Source: Pseudomonas sp. ANT_H12B
GTDB taxonomy: Bacteria; Pseudomonadota; Gammaproteobacteria; Pseudomonadales; Pseudomonadaceae
Direction of reading: 5' to 3'
DNA: 64,000 nt
Assembly (NCBI RefSeq): GCF_008369325.1
Contig: NZ_VOBI01000011.1
Span: 124,001-188,000 of the forward strand
Positions 8,169 to 17,376 of the stretch are shown piece by piece. Every line of letters starts with the position of its first letter. Within the stretch, counting starts at the first letter, position 1. Made by a program: the position numbers and the translations under genes. The notes below the pieces were generated by a model. The model searched no databases and was not told the DNA's origin. It saw nothing but the letters and a program-made list of their open reading frames with translations.

Positions 8169-8958
8169 CGGGAGCGTCCGGTTCGGCTGCGACCGCGGGC
8201 TTGTCGTCGATCGGCAGTTCCAGGCTCAGATCCGGCGCGGCCGGGTGCAATGCCTGTTCGTGCAACTGATCGAAGAGCTTGTCCATGACCCGCGCCACAC
8301 GGGTTTCAACGGTGGCGTCGATCCGGCTGTGTTCAGTCTCGACCCGGCAACCACCGGGCAACAACGCTTCGTCCTCGACGATGCGCCAGGTTTCTTCATG
8401 GCGCTCGCGCAGGGCTTTGACCTGTTCGAAATCCTGCGGATTGATGTACAGCCGCACATTGCCCACGCCCAGTGGCAGGAGCTTTAGTGCCTCGCGCATG
8501 ACGTGCTCGATCTGCGTCGAGTCGATGGCCAGTTCGCGCTGGATCACCTGTTTGGTGATGTGCTGCACGAGGTCGACCAGGGACTTTTCAATCTGGGTGT
8601 CCTGCTCGGCAATGGGCTCGAACAGATGCCCCATCAGTTGCTCAAGGCCGGCAATCTTGGCGGCCAAAGCCACTTCGGCTTCCTGACGGACCTTGAGTGT
8701 GGTGCTGTGGAAGCCTTCTTTCTCGCCCGTGGCGAAGCCTTCGTTATAGGCCTCCTGACGAATGCTTTCGAGTTCTTCGAGGGTCAGTGGCTGGACTTCT
8801 TCCAGCGGCACTTCTTCCATTTCCGGCGGCTCGGGCTCAGGTTCAGGCTCGGGCTCCGGCACGTGGGGATCGAAACTGGGCAGCGACCAGACGTCGAAAC
8901 CACCGACGTCCTTGCCGCGGATCAGGTCGGTGTTGGACTCATCATGTTTGGACGACAT
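8158..8958 (-). CDS. fliH: Flagellar assembly protein FliH
   Basis: This 266-residue protein regulates the FliI ATPase and anchors it to FliN. The N-terminus (SSKHDESNTDLIRGKDVGGFDVWSLPSFD, split here by a linker) ends in a Pro-Glu repeat (EPEPEPEPEPPEMEE, about 36-50). A helical stalk (EAYNEGFATGEKEGFHS, with GxxxG-like spacing) precedes the C-terminal domain (HITKQVIQRELAIDSTQIEHVMREALKLL, split) that binds FliI. It follows fliG after 7 bases. The Pro-Glu tract is encoded by short near-repeats and may vary in length between strains. Confidence 0.92.
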   Translation of the reverse strand: MSSKHDESNTDLIRGKDVGGFDVWSLPSFDPHVPEPEPEPEPEPPEMEEVPLEEVQPLTLEELESIRQEAYNEGFATGEKEGFHSTTLKVRQEAEVALAAKIAGLEQLMGHLFEPIAEQDTQIEKSLVDLVQHITKQVIQRELAIDSTQIEHVMREALKLLPLGVGNVRLYINPQDFEQVKALRERHEETWRIVEDEALLPGGCRVETEHSRIDATVETRVARVMDKLFDQLHEQALHPAAPDLSLELPIDDKPAVAAEPDAPDAP

Positions 8959-8965
8959 AGTGACC

Positions 8966-9985
8966 TTAGATCATCTCTTCGCCGCCCTTCCCGCCGAGAA
9001 CGATTTCTCCGGCTTCGGCCATACGGCGGGCAATGGTGAGGATTTCTTTCTGCGCGGTTTCCACGTCGCTGACGCGCACCGGGCCTTTGGCCTCGAGGTC
9101 GTCGCGCAACAGTTCGGCCGCTCGTTTGGACATGTTCTTGAAGATCTTCTCTTTGACGCCTTCGTCCGAACCCTTGAGGGCCAGCACCAGCACGTCGGAG
9201 GACACTTCGCGCAGCAACGCCTGAATCCCGCGATCGTCGACATCGGACAGGTTGTTGAACACGAACATGAGGTCTTCGATCTGACCAGACAGGTCTTCGT
9301 CGACTTCGCGAATCGAGTCCATCAGCTGACCTTCGATCGAGCTGTCGAGGAAGTTCATGATGTCCGCCGCGCGCTTGATGCCACCCAGGGTGGTGCGCGA
9401 GGCATTCGAGTTGCCGGAGAACTGCTTCTCGAGAATCTGGTTGAGTTCTTTCAGGGCCGCTGGCTGCACGGTATTCAGCGAGGAGACCCGCAGAATGATG
9501 TCCAGACGCACCTTGTGGTCGAAGTTGCCGAGCACTTCGCCGGCCTGGTCCGGGTCGAGATACGCCACCACGATCGCCTGGATTTGCGGGTGCTCGTAAC
9601 GGATCACATCGGCGACTGCGCGCGGTTCCATCCACTTCAGGCTGTCGAGGCCACTGGTGTTGCCGCCCAACAGGATGCGGTCGATCAGGCCGTTGGCCTT
9701 GTCTTCGCCCAGCGCCTGGGTGAGCATTTTGCGCACGTAGTCGTCGGAGCCAACGCCCAGGCTGGTCTGGTCGCCGACGATGTCGACGAACTCGCTCATC
9801 ACCTGCTCGACCTGCTCGCGGTGCACGTTACCCATCTGCGCCATGGCCACACCCACACGCTGGACCTCTTTGGGCCCCATGTGGCGCAGCACTTGCGCAG
9901 CGTCGGTCGACCCCAGGGACAGCAGCAGAATCGCGGCTTTGTCGACCTTGGACAGTTTGGCGGCAACGGCTCGGTTATCACTCAT
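8966..9985 (-). CDS. fliG: Flagellar motor switch protein FliG
   Basis: This 339-residue FliG forms the torque ring on the cytoplasmic face of the MS ring. The three domains are visible: an N-terminal FliF-binding domain (KLSKVDKAAILLLSLGSTDAAQVLRHMGPKEVQRV), a middle armadillo domain (WMEPRAVADVIRYEHPQIQAIVVAYLDPDQAG, with an EHPQ motif) and a C-terminal stator-contact domain with alternating charges (ADIMNFLDSSIEGQLMDSIREVDEDL). The quoted stretches are given as landmarks only. The start overlaps the fliF stop by 8 nt (ATGAGTGA). Confidence 0.96.
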   Translation of the reverse strand: MSDNRAVAAKLSKVDKAAILLLSLGSTDAAQVLRHMGPKEVQRVGVAMAQMGNVHREQVEQVMSEFVDIVGDQTSLGVGSDDYVRKMLTQALGEDKANGLIDRILLGGNTSGLDSLKWMEPRAVADVIRYEHPQIQAIVVAYLDPDQAGEVLGNFDHKVRLDIILRVSSLNTVQPAALKELNQILEKQFSGNSNASRTTLGGIKRAADIMNFLDSSIEGQLMDSIREVDEDLSGQIEDLMFVFNNLSDVDDRGIQALLREVSSDVLVLALKGSDEGVKEKIFKNMSKRAAELLRDDLEAKGPVRVSDVETAQKEILTIARRMAEAGEIVLGGKGGEEMI

Positions 9986-11765
9986 CTGCGTTAATCCACT
10001 CTTTCACGACCTGGGCCACACGACCCGGGTCTTCTGCCACCAAACTCTTGATTGCGTTCAACTGCGCGTCATAGCCTTCGCTCGGGCTCGGCAGCAAGAT
10101 GCTTTGCGGGCCACCGAGGCTGACGCGGTCGTTGGCCAGTTCGCCGTCCAGGCCGCCCATGCCACCCAACTCGACGTCGCTGCCGATGCCTGCCAGCTGT
10201 TTGCCTTTGCCGCCACCGGTGATGTTGTTGAGCACCGGACGCAGCACGCCGAACACCAGCACCAGGATGAACAAGACACCCAGCACTTGTTTGACGATGT
10301 CCCAGAACCATGGCTGGGAGTAGAACGGAATATCGGCAATCACTTCACCGCGTTCGGCGGAGAACGGCATGTTGATCACGCTGACGCTGTCGCCACGGCT
10401 GGCGTCGAAACCGACGGCGTCCTGCACCAGACGGGTGAAGCGCGCCAGTTCATCGGCGGTCCATGGCGCGCGGGTGGTTTCACCGTTGGCCGCGTTGATC
10501 TTGACCTGGTCATCCACCACCACCGACACCGACAGGCGATTCAAACGGCCCTGCTGTTGTTTGGTGTGGCTGATGGAGCGGTCGAGTTCGAAGTTCTTGG
10601 TGGATTGTTGACGCTTGTCTGCCGGGTACGGTGCGAGCATCGGCTGGCCGGTGGCCGGGTCCATGATTTGCTGACCATTGGCATCGAGCAATGGCTGGCC
10701 TGGCTGCACCATGCCGGCCGACGCGGTAGCGCCACCGGTGGTTTGCGGCGCGGAGGCCGGCGATGGCGGCTGGTTGCTCAAGGCACCCGGCACACCTTGC
10801 GGGCCATTGCTGGCGGTACGTTGTTCGTTGACCGACTGCTCGCTGCGCAACGCCGGTTGATCCGGGTTGAACTGCTCGGAAGTCGACTCGACGGCGCTGA
10901 AATCCACATCAGCCGAGACTTCGGCTTTATAGCGGTCATTGCCCAGCACCGGTTGCAGGATGTTGTGCACGCGCTGGGTGAGCATGCTTTCCATGCGACG
11001 GCTGTAATCGAATTGCTTGCCGGCCATGGTCAGTTCGGAGTTCTCCGCTTGATCGGAGAGCAAGGTGCCCTTCTGATCGACGACGGTGATCTGGGATTTG
11101 CTGAGTTCGGGAACGCTGGTGGCCACCAGGTTGATGATCGCCAGCACCTGGCCAGGTTCCAGCGAGCGGCCGGAATACAGTTCCACCAGAACCGAAGCGC
11201 TCGGCTTGCGCTCGTCGCGCACGAACACCGAGCTTTTCGGAATTGCCAGGTGCACACGGGCACCCTTGACGTTGTTCAGGCTGGAAATGGTGCGGGCCAG
11301 TTCGCCTTCGAGGCCGCGACGATAACGGGTCGCTTCCATGAACTGGCTGGTGCCCAGGCCCTGGTCCTTGTCGAGAATTTCAAAACCGATGTTGCCGTCG
11401 CTGGGAGTGACACCAGCGCCCGCGAGTTTGAGCCGCGCACGGGACAGATCATCGGCCTTGACCAGCAAGGCACCGGAGTTGGGTTCAACGGTGTAAGGAA
11501 TATCGGCGGCGGCCAGGGTTTCCATGACCTGCTTGGCGTCCATACCGGCAAGGCTGCCGTACAGAGGCCGGTAGTCCGGTTGCTGGGACCACAACACCAC
11601 GGCGAAGCCAATCGCCACGCTCGCAGCCAGGCCGACCAACAGGCCCACCTGACGCAACATGGTCATCTCGGAGAGGTTTTCCAGGAAGGACAACCCGAAC
11701 AGCGGCGGCTTGCCGTCTATTGGAGTGGTCTTGGCCGGAACATTATCGGCGATTGCTTCTGCCAT
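9978..11765 (-). CDS. fliF: Flagellar MS-ring protein FliF
   Basis: This 595-residue FliF builds the MS ring in the inner membrane. A first membrane segment lies at about 34-56 (LRQVGLLVGLAASVAIGFAVVL), followed by two ring-building motifs (RBM1: YRPLYGSLAGMDAKQVMETL; RBM2/3: QFMEATRYRRGLEGELARTI). A Pro/Gln-rich disordered insert lies around 320-380. A second membrane segment (IVKQVLGVLFILVLVFGVLRPVL) precedes the cytoplasmic FliG-binding tail, which ends EDPGRVAQVVKEWINADE. It is the second gene after fliE, 14 bases downstream. Confidence 0.96.
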   Translation of the reverse strand: MAEAIADNVPAKTTPIDGKPPLFGLSFLENLSEMTMLRQVGLLVGLAASVAIGFAVVLWSQQPDYRPLYGSLAGMDAKQVMETLAAADIPYTVEPNSGALLVKADDLSRARLKLAGAGVTPSDGNIGFEILDKDQGLGTSQFMEATRYRRGLEGELARTISSLNNVKGARVHLAIPKSSVFVRDERKPSASVLVELYSGRSLEPGQVLAIINLVATSVPELSKSQITVVDQKGTLLSDQAENSELTMAGKQFDYSRRMESMLTQRVHNILQPVLGNDRYKAEVSADVDFSAVESTSEQFNPDQPALRSEQSVNEQRTASNGPQGVPGALSNQPPSPASAPQTTGGATASAGMVQPGQPLLDANGQQIMDPATGQPMLAPYPADKRQQSTKNFELDRSISHTKQQQGRLNRLSVSVVVDDQVKINAANGETTRAPWTADELARFTRLVQDAVGFDASRGDSVSVINMPFSAERGEVIADIPFYSQPWFWDIVKQVLGVLFILVLVFGVLRPVLNNITGGGKGKQLAGIGSDVELGGMGGLDGELANDRVSLGGPQSILLPSPSEGYDAQLNAIKSLVAEDPGRVAQVVKEWINADE

Positions 11766-11779
11766 GACTCAATTCGTCC

Positions 11780-12109
11780 TTAAACCGGCATCTGCATGAT
11801 GTCTTGGTATGCCTGAACCAACTTGTTGCGCACTTGGGTCAACGCCTGAAAAGACACGCTGGCCTTCTGCGAGGAAATCATCACGTCCGTCAGGTCGACG
11901 CCGCTCTTGCCGATCTCGAAGGCACTGGCCAACTGACTGGACGCCTGCTGGGTGTCGTTCACTTTATTGACGGCTTGACCGAGCATGTCGGAAAAGCTGC
12001 TGCCACCCAGTTGAGGGACTGCGGCAGTCGATTTTGACGCAGACATGGCATCCATTTGCATGGAGCGCATGTCCAGCATCAATCGATTAAATTCAATACC
12101 TTGGCTCAT
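11780..12109 (-). CDS. fliE: Flagellar hook-basal body complex protein FliE
   Basis: This 109-residue protein connects the MS ring with the rod and is among the first proteins exported. The C-terminal half is conserved: FSDMLGQAVNKVNDTQQ, FEIGKSGVDLTDVMIS and QALTQVRNKLVQAYQDIMQMPV. The open frame extends 19 codons further, but the start MSQGIEFNRLM at 12109 fits family N-termini. A sigma-54 promoter about 80 bases upstream makes fliE the first gene of the fliEFGHIJ operon. Confidence 0.93.
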   Translation of the reverse strand: MSQGIEFNRLMLDMRSMQMDAMSASKSTAAVPQLGGSSFSDMLGQAVNKVNDTQQASSQLASAFEIGKSGVDLTDVMISSQKASVSFQALTQVRNKLVQAYQDIMQMPV

Positions 12110-12187
12110 GGTTTCTCTCTTTTGACGAGCTACGTCGTTGGCGACCCGCAATTTTTTGACACTCACTCGGCGGGTAGTGAGGTGTTA

Positions 12188-12201
12188 GCAACAAGGGTGC
12201 C
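12188..12201 (-). promoter_or_regulatory. Sigma-54 promoter of fliEFGHIJ
   Basis: The minus strand reads CTGGCACCCTTGTTGCTAA, with GG and GC separated by exactly 10 bases. This is nearly the RpoN consensus. It lies in the 145-base gap between fleR and fliE, about 80 bases before the fliE start. FleR is the usual activator of this class in P. aeruginosa. Confidence 0.85.
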
Positions 12202-12254
12202 AGCTCCATGGCCGCTCTAAACAAAAGCTGTCCCGTGTTGCGCTGCCAACGACA

Positions 12255-13658
12255 TCAGGTGGCGAACAAATAAGCTTCCACGTCCATGCCGGCGTCACGC
12301 ATTTGCGCCAGCTTGTAGCGCAGGGTGCGCGGGCTGATGCCCAAACGCTCGGCGGCCTCTTTGCGGCGGCCGCGCTCGGCGCGCAAGGTGTCGATGATCA
12401 TCTGGAACTCACGGCGACGCAGGTCATCGCCCAAGCCACCCGCCGACTCAGCGTCAACCTCCACCACTCGAACGGGTGTCGGCATCTGTGCCGCCAATGC
12501 CGGCAACGGCGCACAGGCAACCGGCCCGGCCAGACAGAAATCCTCAGGCCGTATCAAACCGCCCTGCTGCAGGATCAGCGCCCGCTGAATCGCGTTATCC
12601 AACTCACGCACGTTACCCGGCCACGGATAACCGATCAGGCACGCCTGAGCCTCAGGCGACAATCTGGCCGCCGCATGCTTCATTTTATTGACGTGTTTGG
12701 CCAGTAGGCGCTCGGCCAGCGGCAAGATGTCGGCGGTACGCTCGCGCAACGGCCGCCACGCCAGCGGAAACACCGACAGGCGATAAAAAAGATCTTCGCG
12801 AAAACGCCCCGCCGCCACTTCCCCGGCCAGGTCACGGTTGGTGGTCGCGACGACCCGAATGTCCAGCGTGATCGGCTTGCGCGCCCCGACCCGCTCGACT
12901 TCGCGCTCTTGCAACACGCGCAGCAACTTGGCCTGCAGACCCAAGGGCATTTCAGAAATTTCGTCGAGCAGGATAGTCCCGCCATCAGCCTGTTCGAACT
13001 TGCCGGCCTGAGCCGCGATGGCGCCGGTGAACGAGCCCTTTTCATGACCGAACAACGTGGCTTCGAGCATGTTGTCGGGAATGGCTGCGCAGTTGATCGC
13101 AATAAATGGCTGACTGGCGCGATGGGAGTGCTGATGGATATAACGCGCCAGCACTTCTTTGCCGGTCCCGGACTCACCGGAGATCAACACCGTGGAATCA
13201 CTGCGTGCCACTCGCGCAGCCAGTTCCAGCAATTGCGCACTGGCCGGCTCGAACGCTACAGGTCCCTCGCCCTCGGTCGCCCCGAAACTGCCCAGCGCAT
13301 GACGCGCCACCAGATCGAGCAAGGCTTTGGGCTCGAACGGTTTGACCAGGTAATCCGCTGCGCCTTGACGCATCGCATCGACTGCCCGCTCGACGGCACC
13401 GTGAGCGGTCATCAGCAACACCGGTAGCTGCGGCTGACGAGTGCGCAGCAATCCGAGCAGTTGATGGCCGTCCATGCCCGGCATGTTGACGTCACTCAGC
13501 ACCAGGTTGAATGCCTCGGCACCGACCGCCGCCAGCGCTTCTTCCGCCGAACCGACGGCTTTGAAATCGTGCCCGGCGAGCAATAGCGTATCGGCCAATG
13601 CTTCGCGTAGCGCGCGGTCATCCTCAACCAGTAAAACCTTGATTGCCATCTCCTTCAC
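12255..13658 (-). CDS. fleR: Sigma-54-dependent response regulator FleR
   Basis: This protein of about 467 residues has a receiver domain (acidic pocket VEDD; phospho-Asp56 in VLSDVNMPGMDG) and an AAA+ sigma-54 activation domain (Walker A GESGTGKE; sigma-54 loop GSFTGA, where GAFTGA is canonical). A Fis-type HTH ends it (AAERLGISPRTLRYKLAQMRDAG). FleR is the partner of FleS and turns on class III genes (fliE, flg and others). The GTG start overlaps the fleS TGA (GTGA, 13658-13655); an ATG at 13649 is the alternative, but it has almost no room for a Shine-Dalgarno. Confidence 0.94.
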   Translation of the reverse strand: MKEMAIKVLLVEDDRALREALADTLLLAGHDFKAVGSAEEALAAVGAEAFNLVLSDVNMPGMDGHQLLGLLRTRQPQLPVLLMTAHGAVERAVDAMRQGAADYLVKPFEPKALLDLVARHALGSFGATEGEGPVAFEPASAQLLELAARVARSDSTVLISGESGTGKEVLARYIHQHSHRASQPFIAINCAAIPDNMLEATLFGHEKGSFTGAIAAQAGKFEQADGGTILLDEISEMPLGLQAKLLRVLQEREVERVGARKPITLDIRVVATTNRDLAGEVAAGRFREDLFYRLSVFPLAWRPLRERTADILPLAERLLAKHVNKMKHAAARLSPEAQACLIGYPWPGNVRELDNAIQRALILQQGGLIRPEDFCLAGPVACAPLPALAAQMPTPVRVVEVDAESAGGLGDDLRRREFQMIIDTLRAERGRRKEAAERLGISPRTLRYKLAQMRDAGMDVEAYLFAT

Positions 13659-14878
13659 TCCCCTCCCTGAGCGCTGGGCTTTTCACCCGGAAAAAGCGGC
13701 AGGATCACCTGCGCACACGTGCCGCGACCGAGCCGCGAGCGCAGTTGCAATTCTCCCTGATGAGCACGGGCCACTGCCTTGACCACGGTCAGGCCGAGGC
13801 CGGTTCCGGTGGTTTTAGTGGTAAAGAAGGGCTCACCCAGGCGCGCCAGAACTTTCGAGTCGATGCCACTGCCGCTGTCGCTGACCGATACGCGCAGGTT
13901 GTTGTCACGGGTATAGAGATGGACTTTCAAACGAACGTCACCGGCACTGGCCTGGATGGCGTTCTCGATCAGGTTCAGGATCGCCCCGACCAGCGTGTCG
14001 CGATTGCACAACAACTCGCCGCAATGACTGTCGCACTGCCAGCGAATCGGCAGGTCTTGCACATGGGTCAGTGCGGCTGCCTGTAGCGATTGCATCAGCA
14101 CCTTGGGCGTGACGCGATCGGTCAGCGGCAACTCCCCGCGAGCAAACACCAGCATGTCGCGAACCTGATGCTCCAGTTCATGCAGACGCTCTTTCAGGCG
14201 CCCGGCAAAACGTTGCTGGGTTTCAACCGGCAATACCTGCTCAGTCAAATGACTGGCGTAGAGCAAGGCAGCGGATAAGGGGGTACGAATCTGGTGGGCC
14301 AAGGACGCGACCATGCGGCCGAGTGACGACAGGCGTTCGTGGCGGGCCAGCTGATCTTGCAGATGACGGGTTTCAGTCAGGTCGTTGAGCAACACCAACT
14401 GGCCGGGCTCGGCATCCAGCGAGCGAGTGGAGATCGACAAACGCCGACCGTCCTTGAGCGAGATTTCATGCCCGTCGTCTTCGCGAGGCGCAAAGCAGCG
14501 GGCGATGACATGGCGCCACAACTCGCCTTCCAACGGCAGACCGAGCAGTTCACAAGCCGCGGGATTGGCTTCGCGCACGATGCCTTGGGCGTCGATGACG
14601 ATGACACCGCCGGGCAACAGATCGAGGAGGTTTTGCAGACGGTTGGCCAGGCGTTCTTTTTCCGCCAGTTCCTGCATGCGTTGAGCGCTGACCACTGCCA
14701 GCTCACCCTTGAGCTCCGTGACCCGGGCTTCGAGCATGCTGTAGGAGTCGGTCAACTGGCTCGACATCTGATTGAACTGGGCAAACGCCTGCTCGAGGCC
14801 AAGCCGGCCTGCCTGTTCTACGGACGACGGTTGCCCCGATGCGTCAGGGACAGGAAACATCTGGGCGGCTTGGGGCAT
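13655..14878 (-). CDS. fleS: Flagellar sensor histidine kinase FleS
   Basis: This 407-residue kinase has no membrane segment. A coiled-coil N-terminus (about 25-85) leads into a PAS domain (about 85-165: LLPGGVIVIDAQGIVREANPAACELLG, in two parts). HisKA carries His195 in SLAHQIRTP, and the HATPase domain has LNLIENAIQAS, DSGSGID and GTGLGLTVVK. FleS phosphorylates FleR. The absence of transmembrane helices means it reads a cytoplasmic cue, usually taken to be the stage of flagellar assembly. It has a sigma-54 promoter directly upstream. Confidence 0.94.
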   Translation of the reverse strand: MPQAAQMFPVPDASGQPSSVEQAGRLGLEQAFAQFNQMSSQLTDSYSMLEARVTELKGELAVVSAQRMQELAEKERLANRLQNLLDLLPGGVIVIDAQGIVREANPAACELLGLPLEGELWRHVIARCFAPREDDGHEISLKDGRRLSISTRSLDAEPGQLVLLNDLTETRHLQDQLARHERLSSLGRMVASLAHQIRTPLSAALLYASHLTEQVLPVETQQRFAGRLKERLHELEHQVRDMLVFARGELPLTDRVTPKVLMQSLQAAALTHVQDLPIRWQCDSHCGELLCNRDTLVGAILNLIENAIQASAGDVRLKVHLYTRDNNLRVSVSDSGSGIDSKVLARLGEPFFTTKTTGTGLGLTVVKAVARAHQGELQLRSRLGRGTCAQVILPLFPGEKPSAQGGE

Positions 14879-14932
14879 CGTGTTCTCTCGCTTGGCTGAC
14901 CGTCAGTTAAACGGAACGTTGCGAGGGATGTA

Positions 14933-14946
14933 GCAATACCCGTGCC
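14933..14946 (-). promoter_or_regulatory. Sigma-54 promoter of fleSR
   Basis: The minus strand reads AGGCACGGGTATTGCTA, with GG-N10-GC spacing and the full -12 TTGC. It lies 55-68 bases before the fleS start, between fleQ and fleS. FleQ is the known activator of fleSR in P. aeruginosa. Confidence 0.85.
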
Positions 14947-14988
14947 TAAAAAAAACTACTTACAAATTAGAGACTTGAAAAACAGGCG

Positions 14989-16464
14989 TCAATCATCTGC
15001 CTGTTCTTCACCGTCACGACGACTCATGCCGTACTTGCGCATCTTCTCCACCAGGGTGGTGCGACGAATACGCAGACGTTCGGCAGCGCGCGCCACGATG
15101 CCATTGGCATCATCCAGCGCCTGCTGAATCAGCCCTTGCTCCAGACCACCGAGGTAGTCCTTCAGGTCCAGCCCTTCCGGCGGCAACATGGCGCCGGCAG
15201 AGAAGTCCGGGGTGTGACCGTTGATGGCCACTCGTTCTTCGAGATCGCTGCGCAGGCTGTCGACCAGTTGCTCGTCTTCGTCGTCGACATAGCGGAATTT
15301 CTTCGGCAACTCGACCACGCCGATCACCCCGTACGGATGCATGATCGCCATGCGCTCCACCAGGTTGGCGAGTTCGCGGACGTTGCCCGGCCAGCCGTGA
15401 CGGCACAGCGACATGATCGCCGCGGAATTGAAACGGATCGAACCACGCTTCTCGTGCTCCATGCGCGAGATCAACTCGTTCATCAGCAGCGGAATGTCTT
15501 CGACACGTTCGCGCAGTGGCGCCATCTCGATCGGGAACACGTTCAGACGGTAGTACAAGTCTTCGCGGAAGGTGCCGATCTCGATCATGGTTTCGAGGTT
15601 CTTGTGGGTCGCGGCGATGATGCGCACATCAACGCTTTGGGTCTTGTTGCTGCCCACGCGCTCGAAGGTGCGCTCCTGCAACACGCGCAGCAACTTGACC
15701 TGCATCGGCAGCGGCATGTCACCGATTTCGTCGAGGAACAGAGTGCCACCATTGGCCAGTTCGAAACGCCCGGCACGGCTGGTGATCGCCCCGGTGAAGG
15801 CGCCCTTCTCGTGGCCGAACAGTTCGCTTTCCAGCAACTCGGCCGGGATCGCGCCGCAATTGACCGGTACGAATGGCGCGTCACGGCGCTTGGAGTGGTA
15901 GTGCAGGTTGCGCGCGACCACTTCCTTGCCGGTCCCGGACTCGCCAAGGATCAGCACGCTGGCGTCGGTGTCGGCGACTTGCTGCATCATCTGACGGACG
16001 TGTTGAATCGCCCGGCTGGTGCCGACAAGACTGCGGAAAAGATTGGGTTCGCGATGACGGCCGCGCTCACGCGCCTGGTCGTACATCTCGCGATAGACCT
16101 GGGCACGGTGCAGCGAGTCGAGCAATTTGCTGTAGCTGGGAGGCATCTCGAGGGTCGAAAGCACTCGGCGGCGCTGGTCTTCTGGCAAGTCAACGGAAGA
16201 ATTATCGCCCATTAACAAAACCGGAAGGAACTCATCCCAGGTTGCGAGTGTCTTTAACAAGCCCGTAAGTGCGCCAGGAGCATTGACCGTCCCGATGAGG
16301 ACACAGATCACTTCTCGACTTGATGACAAAGAGCCGACCGCCTGCTGCCAATCATGGCTACCGCAGGGTAAATTTTCTTCGCCAAGAAAATTTAAAATCA
16401 CCGCCAAGTCGCGGCGGCGGACGCTATCGTCATCAATTAGCAGAATTTTGGTTTCACGCCACAT
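14989..16464 (-). CDS. fleQ: Flagellar master regulator FleQ
   Basis: This 491-residue protein is the sigma-54 enhancer-binding protein at the top of the flagellar cascade and also a c-di-GMP-responsive regulator of exopolysaccharide genes. A degenerate receiver domain (about 1-120) is followed by the LFRSLVG motif (142-148) whose Arg144 binds c-di-GMP in P. aeruginosa FleQ. The AAA+ domain has Walker A GESGTGKE (174-181) and GAFTGA (221-226). The C-terminal Fis HTH is ARAAERLRIRRTTLVEKMRKYG. It stands alone between fliT and fleSR, with about 170 bases of upstream region. Confidence 0.97.
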   Translation of the reverse strand: MWRETKILLIDDDSVRRRDLAVILNFLGEENLPCGSHDWQQAVGSLSSSREVICVLIGTVNAPGALTGLLKTLATWDEFLPVLLMGDNSSVDLPEDQRRRVLSTLEMPPSYSKLLDSLHRAQVYREMYDQARERGRHREPNLFRSLVGTSRAIQHVRQMMQQVADTDASVLILGESGTGKEVVARNLHYHSKRRDAPFVPVNCGAIPAELLESELFGHEKGAFTGAITSRAGRFELANGGTLFLDEIGDMPLPMQVKLLRVLQERTFERVGSNKTQSVDVRIIAATHKNLETMIEIGTFREDLYYRLNVFPIEMAPLRERVEDIPLLMNELISRMEHEKRGSIRFNSAAIMSLCRHGWPGNVRELANLVERMAIMHPYGVIGVVELPKKFRYVDDEDEQLVDSLRSDLEERVAINGHTPDFSAGAMLPPEGLDLKDYLGGLEQGLIQQALDDANGIVARAAERLRIRRTTLVEKMRKYGMSRRDGEEQADD

Positions 16465-16635
16465 GCAATAGCAACTTCCCTAGTCAACTCAATGCCCAAA
16501 ATGAGGGGGCAAGCTAGACGCTTGCAGACACGTTGATGCCTGTAGACGACTAAAATCTGTAAACAGCCACTAGTTAAGTCAAAAAACCGCGCACAGTCAA
16601 ATTTATGGCGCACTGTTTTTTCTAACCGCTCAGCC

Positions 16636-16932
16636 TTAGCTGAACAGATGGTATACTTTTGCGGCATTTTTCGCTTGGCGGATCTGTGTCATCTCGTCGA
16701 CTATCGCTTGACGTTCCCCACTCGCAACATCAATTAGTTGGCGGTAAACGTCGAGCAATTCTTCCAGTCTGCTGCGCACACCCTGCTCGTTGGCCGACGC
16801 TTCGGCAAGTACGTCCTCAACACAAACACGGCAGCGCAGGTCAAGCTCGGTGATGGTTTCCCAATCGCGGCCAGCCAGCGCCCCGAGCAGGGCCTCACGG
16901 GTTTGTTCAATACGTTCGAGCACGGCACTCAT
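16636..16932 (-). CDS. fliT: Flagellar FliT-like chaperone
   Basis: This small helical protein of 98 residues lies 9 bases after fliS. Members at this position (also called FleP in Pseudomonas) are FliT-like chaperones for the filament cap FliD. Visible features are mostly amphipathic helices (VLERIEQTREALLGALAGRDW; TELDLRCRVCVEDVLAEA) with no membrane segment. Assignment rests on position and size more than on clear sequence identity. A short inverted repeat (TTCAGC TAAG GCTGAG) overlaps its stop codon. Confidence 0.75.
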   Translation of the reverse strand: MSAVLERIEQTREALLGALAGRDWETITELDLRCRVCVEDVLAEASANEQGVRSRLEELLDVYRQLIDVASGERQAIVDEMTQIRQAKNAAKVYHLFS

Positions 16933-16941
16933 GGTGTTCTC

Positions 16942-17337
16942 CTAGGCGTCGACAGTTTGATCGCTGATCGCGTCCCAACCTTCCTTCAAAGTGATCAGCA
17001 GGCGTGCGACCTCGTTGAGGATATCGGGATCGTTTTTCACGTTTGCTTCGACCAGGCGTTTGCTCATATAGGCATACAGCGAATCGATGTCAGCCAGCGC
17101 CTCGGCCTGATGTTCCAGGTCGAGCCCTTCGCGCAGGCCACCGATGATGCCGATGGCCTTGCCGATCAGAACACCTTTCAGGGCAACATCATTGCGCGCA
17201 ATGGCGCCTTTGGCCTGCGCGATACGGTCCAGGCCGCCCTGCATCAGCATTTGTACCAGGCGGTGCGGGCTGGCCTCGGAGGTTTGGGCCACACCGTTGA
17301 CTTTCTGGTACTGCCGAAGGGCCAACATAGGATTCAT
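16942..17337 (-). CDS. fliS: Flagellin export chaperone FliS
   Basis: This is a 131-residue FliS. The N-terminus LALRQYQKVNGVAQTSEASPHRLVQMLMQGGLDRIAQAKGAI (given here as two joined blocks) contains the flagellin-binding helix, and the middle VLIGKAIGIIGGLREGLD is typical of the family. FliS binds the C-terminal D0 helix of flagellin and prevents polymerisation in the cytoplasm. It is separated from fliD by 130 bases that hold a sigma-28-like promoter, so fliST can be transcribed independently of fliD. Confidence 0.93.
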   Translation of the reverse strand: MNPMLALRQYQKVNGVAQTSEASPHRLVQMLMQGGLDRIAQAKGAIARNDVALKGVLIGKAIGIIGGLREGLDLEHQAEALADIDSLYAYMSKRLVEANVKNDPDILNEVARLLITLKEGWDAISDQTVDA

Positions 17338-17376
17338 GTTCTACCTCGTAACAACGAAAAGATTCATATACCGCCT

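Noticed and set aside
9780..11783. A 667-residue plus-strand frame opposite fliF and fliG
   Set aside because: It is a shadow of fliF/fliG in GC-rich DNA; no recognisable motif, and the minus-strand genes are certain.
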